A DNA stretch of 64,000 nt from Rhizobium sp. BK650 (GTDB lineage Bacteria > Pseudomonadota > Alphaproteobacteria > Rhizobiales > Rhizobiaceae), in the NCBI RefSeq assembly GCF_014195325.1, contig NZ_JACIBK010000001.1, positions 1 through 64,000 on the forward strand, in the 5' to 3' direction. Every line of letters starts with the position of its first letter. The first letter of the stretch is position 1. Below are positions 60,905-64,000 of this stretch, piece after piece. The notes under the pieces were generated by a model. The model did not search any database, had not been told where the DNA came from, and saw only the letters and a program-made list of their open reading frames with translations. The position numbers and the translations under genes are program-made.

Positions 60905-61648
60905 ATGCGCATGGACGGAGCTACACAAACGAGAGACTATAGGGTCGCAATGGGTAAAGCGGCTATTAGCGTTGTTTCGGATACTTCTTTGAACAACCGT
61001 GTCTCAAGTGACGACGACTTTCCGTTCTGCCGCGCGACTGTACGCAACTTCCGTCGCGGCGAGCTTATTGCAGGCGCTGGAGTCTTTGTGGACATGTTCG
61101 CTCGCGTGCAGCGCGGGCTGGTTAGCGCCAGCACGATGTTGCCGGACGGCAGGGAGTTCATTGTCGAGATCATTCCGAGGGGCGGTTTGATCGGCGAACT
61201 CGAAGTATTACGTAAGCAGATGCTGAATTTGGAGTATAGAGCTAGTTCGGACTGCGAGCTATACTTCTTCGAAGGCCGTCTGCTGCGGGAAAGATACGCG
61301 ACCGATCCGCAGTTTCAGGAGAAGGTCTTTTCGAGAACGCTAGCGCGCGTATCCGAGTTGGAACGCCGCATCATTTCGAACGCCGGATCGAACCTGCAAT
61401 CGCGCTTGGCGGCAATGCTTCTGCGGCTATCTTCGGTCTACGGAAAGGACACGTCGGACAACCGGGACGTGCTGATCATCTCCCAGAACGATTTGGCGGC
61501 GACGCTTCCGGCTTCTCGTGAGAAGGTCAACCAGTGCTTGCGTCGCCTGCGCGAATGCAAGGTGATCGACGGAGCTCAAGGTAGGATCCGTATTCTCAAC
61601 CGCAAGGCGTTGGAAGCCTATGCCGACGGTGCAGCGTCCGCAAGATAA
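60905..61648 (+). CDS. Crp/Fnr-family transcriptional regulator
   Basis: A 247-residue regulator. The N-terminal effector domain (~30-145) resembles the cyclic-nucleotide-binding fold, with RGELIAGAG and GGLIGELEVLR near the glycine-rich phosphate loop. A C-terminal helix-turn-helix (~190-225) reads SQNDLAATLPASREKVNQCL. Fnr-type Cys clusters are not seen. GGGGAG precedes the ATG at 60905; an ATG at 60911 is an alternative. It is divergent from the polysaccharide operon and probably controls it. Confidence 0.88.
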   Translation: MRMDGATQTRDYRVAMGKAAISVVSDTSLNNRVSSDDDFPFCRATVRNFRRGELIAGAGVFVDMFARVQRGLVSASTMLPDGREFIVEIIPRGGLIGELEVLRKQMLNLEYRASSDCELYFFEGRLLRERYATDPQFQEKVFSRTLARVSELERRIISNAGSNLQSRLAAMLLRLSSVYGKDTSDNRDVLIISQNDLAATLPASREKVNQCLRRLRECKVIDGAQGRIRILNRKALEAYADGAASAR

Positions 61649-61769
61649 TGCGCTTCGTCACGATCCAGCCGCCATCTGCAGCCTGGTCGTGATCACTCTA
61701 CCTGTCATAGACGGTGTTGGGGCCTAACCGTCAAAAAGCATCCATTGTGTCTGTCGTCGGAGAGCTTCT

Positions 61770-63161
61770 ATGAACGACATCGGCCAACTGCGTCCTGATG
61801 AGACCGGATCTGCCGTTTCGGCCCTAAGATGGCCGGCTTCGGGACGCTATGCAAAACTATGGAGGGACGGTATCGCCGTACGCCCGGTTCTCGACCGCGT
61901 GGTCGTTATTGACGACTATTCCACGGCGAGGGGTGGGGCGACCGCGCTTGCGATCCTGTCGGCGAAGCTCTTTATCGGACTCGGCATTGCCGTGACTTAT
62001 ATCTGTGGCGACGATGGAACGAACGAGGAGCTTGCGTCTCTCGGTGTTTCAATCGTTAAGCTGAACAGTCGTGATCTCCTGAATTCCAGCCGGGCCAAGG
62101 CCTTCGCGACCGGGATCCACAATCCTGCAGCCGGCAGCATGATTTCTTCCTGGATGCGCGCCAACGATACGCCTCAGACGATCTATCATGTCCACGGCTG
62201 GCATCAGATCCTGTCGCCTGCCGTCTTTGACGCGCTTGCGCCTGTTGCCGATCGGTGCGTCGTCCATGCACATGACTTTTTCATCGGGTGCCCCAATGGG
62301 GCGTTTTTTGATTATCAGGCGCAAGAGATCTGCCAACGACATCCGCTCGGGGCGAGCTGTATTGCCACTTCCTGCGACAAGCGCAGCTATGCGCAGAAAC
62401 TATGGCGGACGGCCCGTGGTGCCAATCTCTTTCGTGCGCTCAGAAACCGTCCCGCCTACGGCACGATCGTTCTGCTGCACGAGAAGATGGCTGATTTCCT
62501 CGTGGGCTCCGGCTACCAGCCGGGACGGCTCATCACCATCCGCAATCCGATCGCGCCGCTGACGGCCGAGCGTGTCGCAGCCGAGGAAAATGACGAGTTC
62601 GTCTTCATCGGCCGGCTGGATGAGGAAAAAGGCATCGAGGATGCGCTGGCCGCCGCACACAGGGCCGGAGCAAACCTTTGCGTGATCGGCGATGGGCCGC
62701 TGATGCCGAAGGTCGTGGCGGCTGGCGGTCATGTCCGGGCCATGGGCTGGCAGTCACATGCGGAGATCGGGCGGATCATCCGCAGCGCAAGCGCTCTCGT
62801 CATGCCGTCGCGCTATCCGGAGCCGTTCGGCCTCGTGGCGATCGAGGCGGCACGCAGCGGCCTTCCCGTCATCATGACCAAGGGCGCCTTCCTTGCCGAG
62901 GAGATGGAGAGGGCCGGAATGGCGATCTCCTGCAACACGATGGACGGGGAAGCCTTCGCCGCAACGCTGACGGCTTTCCGCAACATGCCGAAAGAGGATG
63001 TACGCCTGATGAGCGAGCGTGCCTTTCGGCTGTCGCCCACTCTGGCGACGACACACGAAGAATGGCGCGATGCCCTTCTCGCGCAATACCGCAATCTGAC
63101 TTCGACACATGTGGTGCCCGAGCCGAGGGGTGGGGCGATCGTACAAGGAGCGTTCAAGTGA
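61770..63161 (+). CDS. Glycosyltransferase family 4 protein
   Basis: A 463-residue GT-B enzyme. After a ~40-residue leader it has VVVIDDYSTARGGATALAI (acceptor-side Rossmann) and the C-terminal donor site PSRYPEPFGLVAIEAARSGL with the E-x7-E pair. A Cys-rich insertion (FIGCPNGAFF...CQRHPLGASCIATSC region) sits in the middle. Its stop overlaps a second GT4 gene (GTGA), so the two are co-translated. It is a polysaccharide biosynthesis enzyme of unknown sugar specificity. Confidence 0.85.
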   Translation: MNDIGQLRPDETGSAVSALRWPASGRYAKLWRDGIAVRPVLDRVVVIDDYSTARGGATALAILSAKLFIGLGIAVTYICGDDGTNEELASLGVSIVKLNSRDLLNSSRAKAFATGIHNPAAGSMISSWMRANDTPQTIYHVHGWHQILSPAVFDALAPVADRCVVHAHDFFIGCPNGAFFDYQAQEICQRHPLGASCIATSCDKRSYAQKLWRTARGANLFRALRNRPAYGTIVLLHEKMADFLVGSGYQPGRLITIRNPIAPLTAERVAAEENDEFVFIGRLDEEKGIEDALAAAHRAGANLCVIGDGPLMPKVVAAGGHVRAMGWQSHAEIGRIIRSASALVMPSRYPEPFGLVAIEAARSGLPVIMTKGAFLAEEMERAGMAISCNTMDGEAFAATLTAFRNMPKEDVRLMSERAFRLSPTLATTHEEWRDALLAQYRNLTSTHVVPEPRGGAIVQGAFK

Positions 63162-64000
63162 CTGTCAAAGCAGCAAGCTCTCTCCCCGAAGCAGTGGCAT
63201 TCCGGAGTGACGCGCCCGTCGTGACGAAAAACCGCGCCATCGGCGCCGGCAGCAGGGCCGATACGAAGCAGCCGCGCGTCGCTATCGTCCATTATTGGCT
63301 GGTATCGATGCGTGGCGGCGAAAAGGTGGTGGAGGAACTCTGCCGCATGTTCCCACAGGCAGACATTTTCACGCTGGTCTACGATCCCGATCGCATCAGT
63401 GATTTTCTGAATAGCCGCAATATCCATACGTCTTTTCTGCAGAAGATTCCGCGTTCGAAGCGTTATTATACGAAGATGCTGCCACTGATGCCCTTTGCGC
63501 TGGAGCATTTCGACCTGCAGGATTATGACCTTGTCATTTCGAGTGAATCCGGTCCGGCCAAGGGCATCATCACGCGGGCGGATGCACTTCATATCTGCTA
63601 CTGCCATTCGCCCATGCGCTACATCTGGGATCAATTCCATGTGTATCGGCGCGGCGTTTCGCGGATCGGCAAAGCGCTGATGTCGCTGACCGCTCCGATG
63701 CTGCGTGCCTGGGATGTGACGACCGCTTCGCGTGTCGACACTTTCGTGGCGAATTCCAGCTATGTCGCGGGTCGTATCCGCCGCTTCTATGACCGCGATG
63801 CCGTCGTCATCTATCCGCCGGTTGCGACCGACGATTTCGCTATCGGGCAGGGCAAGGGCGAGTTCTATCTGTATGCGGGCCAGCTCACTGCCTACAAGCG
63901 GCCGGACATCGCCGTTAAGGCCTGCACCGAAATGGGCCGCAATCTGATCGTGATCGGCGAGGGCGAGCAGGAAGCCTATTTGAGATCAATCGCCGGACCG
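63158..64000 (+). CDS. Glycosyltransferase family 4 protein, truncated by window edge
   Basis: The first 281 codons of a GT4 glycosyltransferase that continues past the right edge. It starts at a GTG with AAGGAG upstream, overlapping the previous stop (GTGA). After a polar leader it shows HYWLVSMRGGEKVVEELC, then CYCHSPMRYIWDQ and VANSSYVAGRIRRFY, which resemble mannosyltransferase-type GT4 enzymes. A donor-binding segment, FYLYAGQLTAYKRPDIAV, begins near residue 245. Substrate is unknown. Confidence 0.85.
   Translation, partial: MTVKAASSLPEAVAFRSDAPVVTKNRAIGAGSRADTKQPRVAIVHYWLVSMRGGEKVVEELCRMFPQADIFTLVYDPDRISDFLNSRNIHTSFLQKIPRSKRYYTKMLPLMPFALEHFDLQDYDLVISSESGPAKGIITRADALHICYCHSPMRYIWDQFHVYRRGVSRIGKALMSLTAPMLRAWDVTTASRVDTFVANSSYVAGRIRRFYDRDAVVIYPPVATDDFAIGQGKGEFYLYAGQLTAYKRPDIAVKACTEMGRNLIVIGEGEQEAYLRSIAGP

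Overview
The window looks like a chromosomal or megaplasmid segment of a Rhizobium/Agrobacterium-group alphaproteobacterium. The evidence is GC-rich coding DNA with rhizobial-type surface-polysaccharide genes (ExoY-, ExoP-, ExoF- and SyrA/ExoX-like), solute-binding-protein ABC uptake systems each paired with a GntR/FadR regulator, an accessory caa3-type oxidase, and very frequent ATGA or TGATG stop/start overlaps. Species cannot be fixed from the sequence alone.

Region by region. (1) 16-92: an initiator tRNA. (2) 0.2-9.7 kb, minus strand: a tightly coupled glycan operon. In transcription order it encodes an epimerase, a glycosidase-epimerase fusion, a GT4 glycosyltransferase, three tandem CgeB-like glycosyltransferases, a UDP-xylose-synthase-like enzyme and a SAM methyltransferase. 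Divergent from it are a medium-chain dehydrogenase and a Gfo/Idh/MocA oxidoreductase (9.9-12.0 kb). (3) 12.1-26.0 kb: a respiratory and stress island. It holds a YdeP/FdhF-type molybdopterin oxidoreductase, a cytochrome c, oxidase subunits II, I and III, a small membrane protein and two more cytochromes c. A PoxB-like thiamine-diphosphate enzyme, several very small proteins, a DUF4142 protein and a CtaG-type assembly protein follow. (4) 26.2-31.2 kb: a ribose-type (CUT2) sugar importer split over two divergent units, with an NAD-dependent epimerase/dehydrogenase and a GntR regulator; a perfect FadR-type palindrome lies in the shared promoter. (5) 31.3-43.6 kb: a divergent catabolic locus. One arm has an aldolase of the DapA superfamily, a cytosolic BNR (sialidase-fold) protein, an iron-type alcohol dehydrogenase and PdxA2. 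The other has a Dpp/Opp-type ABC importer, a DUF1537 acid-sugar kinase and a GntR regulator. (6) 43.6-47.6 kb: a LysR regulator divergent from a metallo-beta-lactamase-fold protein, a short-chain dehydrogenase lacking its catalytic Tyr, a 4-oxalocrotonate-tautomerase-like protein and a nitronate monooxygenase. (7) 47.6-51.1 kb: an MscS channel and a lipoprotein alpha/beta hydrolase that share an upstream motif at identical spacing. (8) 51.3-64.0 kb: a surface polysaccharide cluster with glycosyltransferases, polymerase, export, chain-length and priming proteins, a SyrA/ExoX-like repressor and a Crp/Fnr regulator. It runs off the right edge inside a glycosyltransferase.

The most notable observations are as follows. 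Oxidase subunit I keeps all heme, CuB and E286-equivalent residues but has Asn and Gln where the D- and K-channel Asp and Lys normally sit. A glycosidase is fused to a nucleotide-sugar epimerase inside an operon of three paralogous glycosyltransferases. The divergent acid-sugar locus combines a sialidase-fold protein with PdxA2/DUF1537 chemistry. A roughly 30-bp element is repeated three times around the MscS and hydrolase genes. No CRISPR array, rRNA, insertion sequence or phage module was seen.
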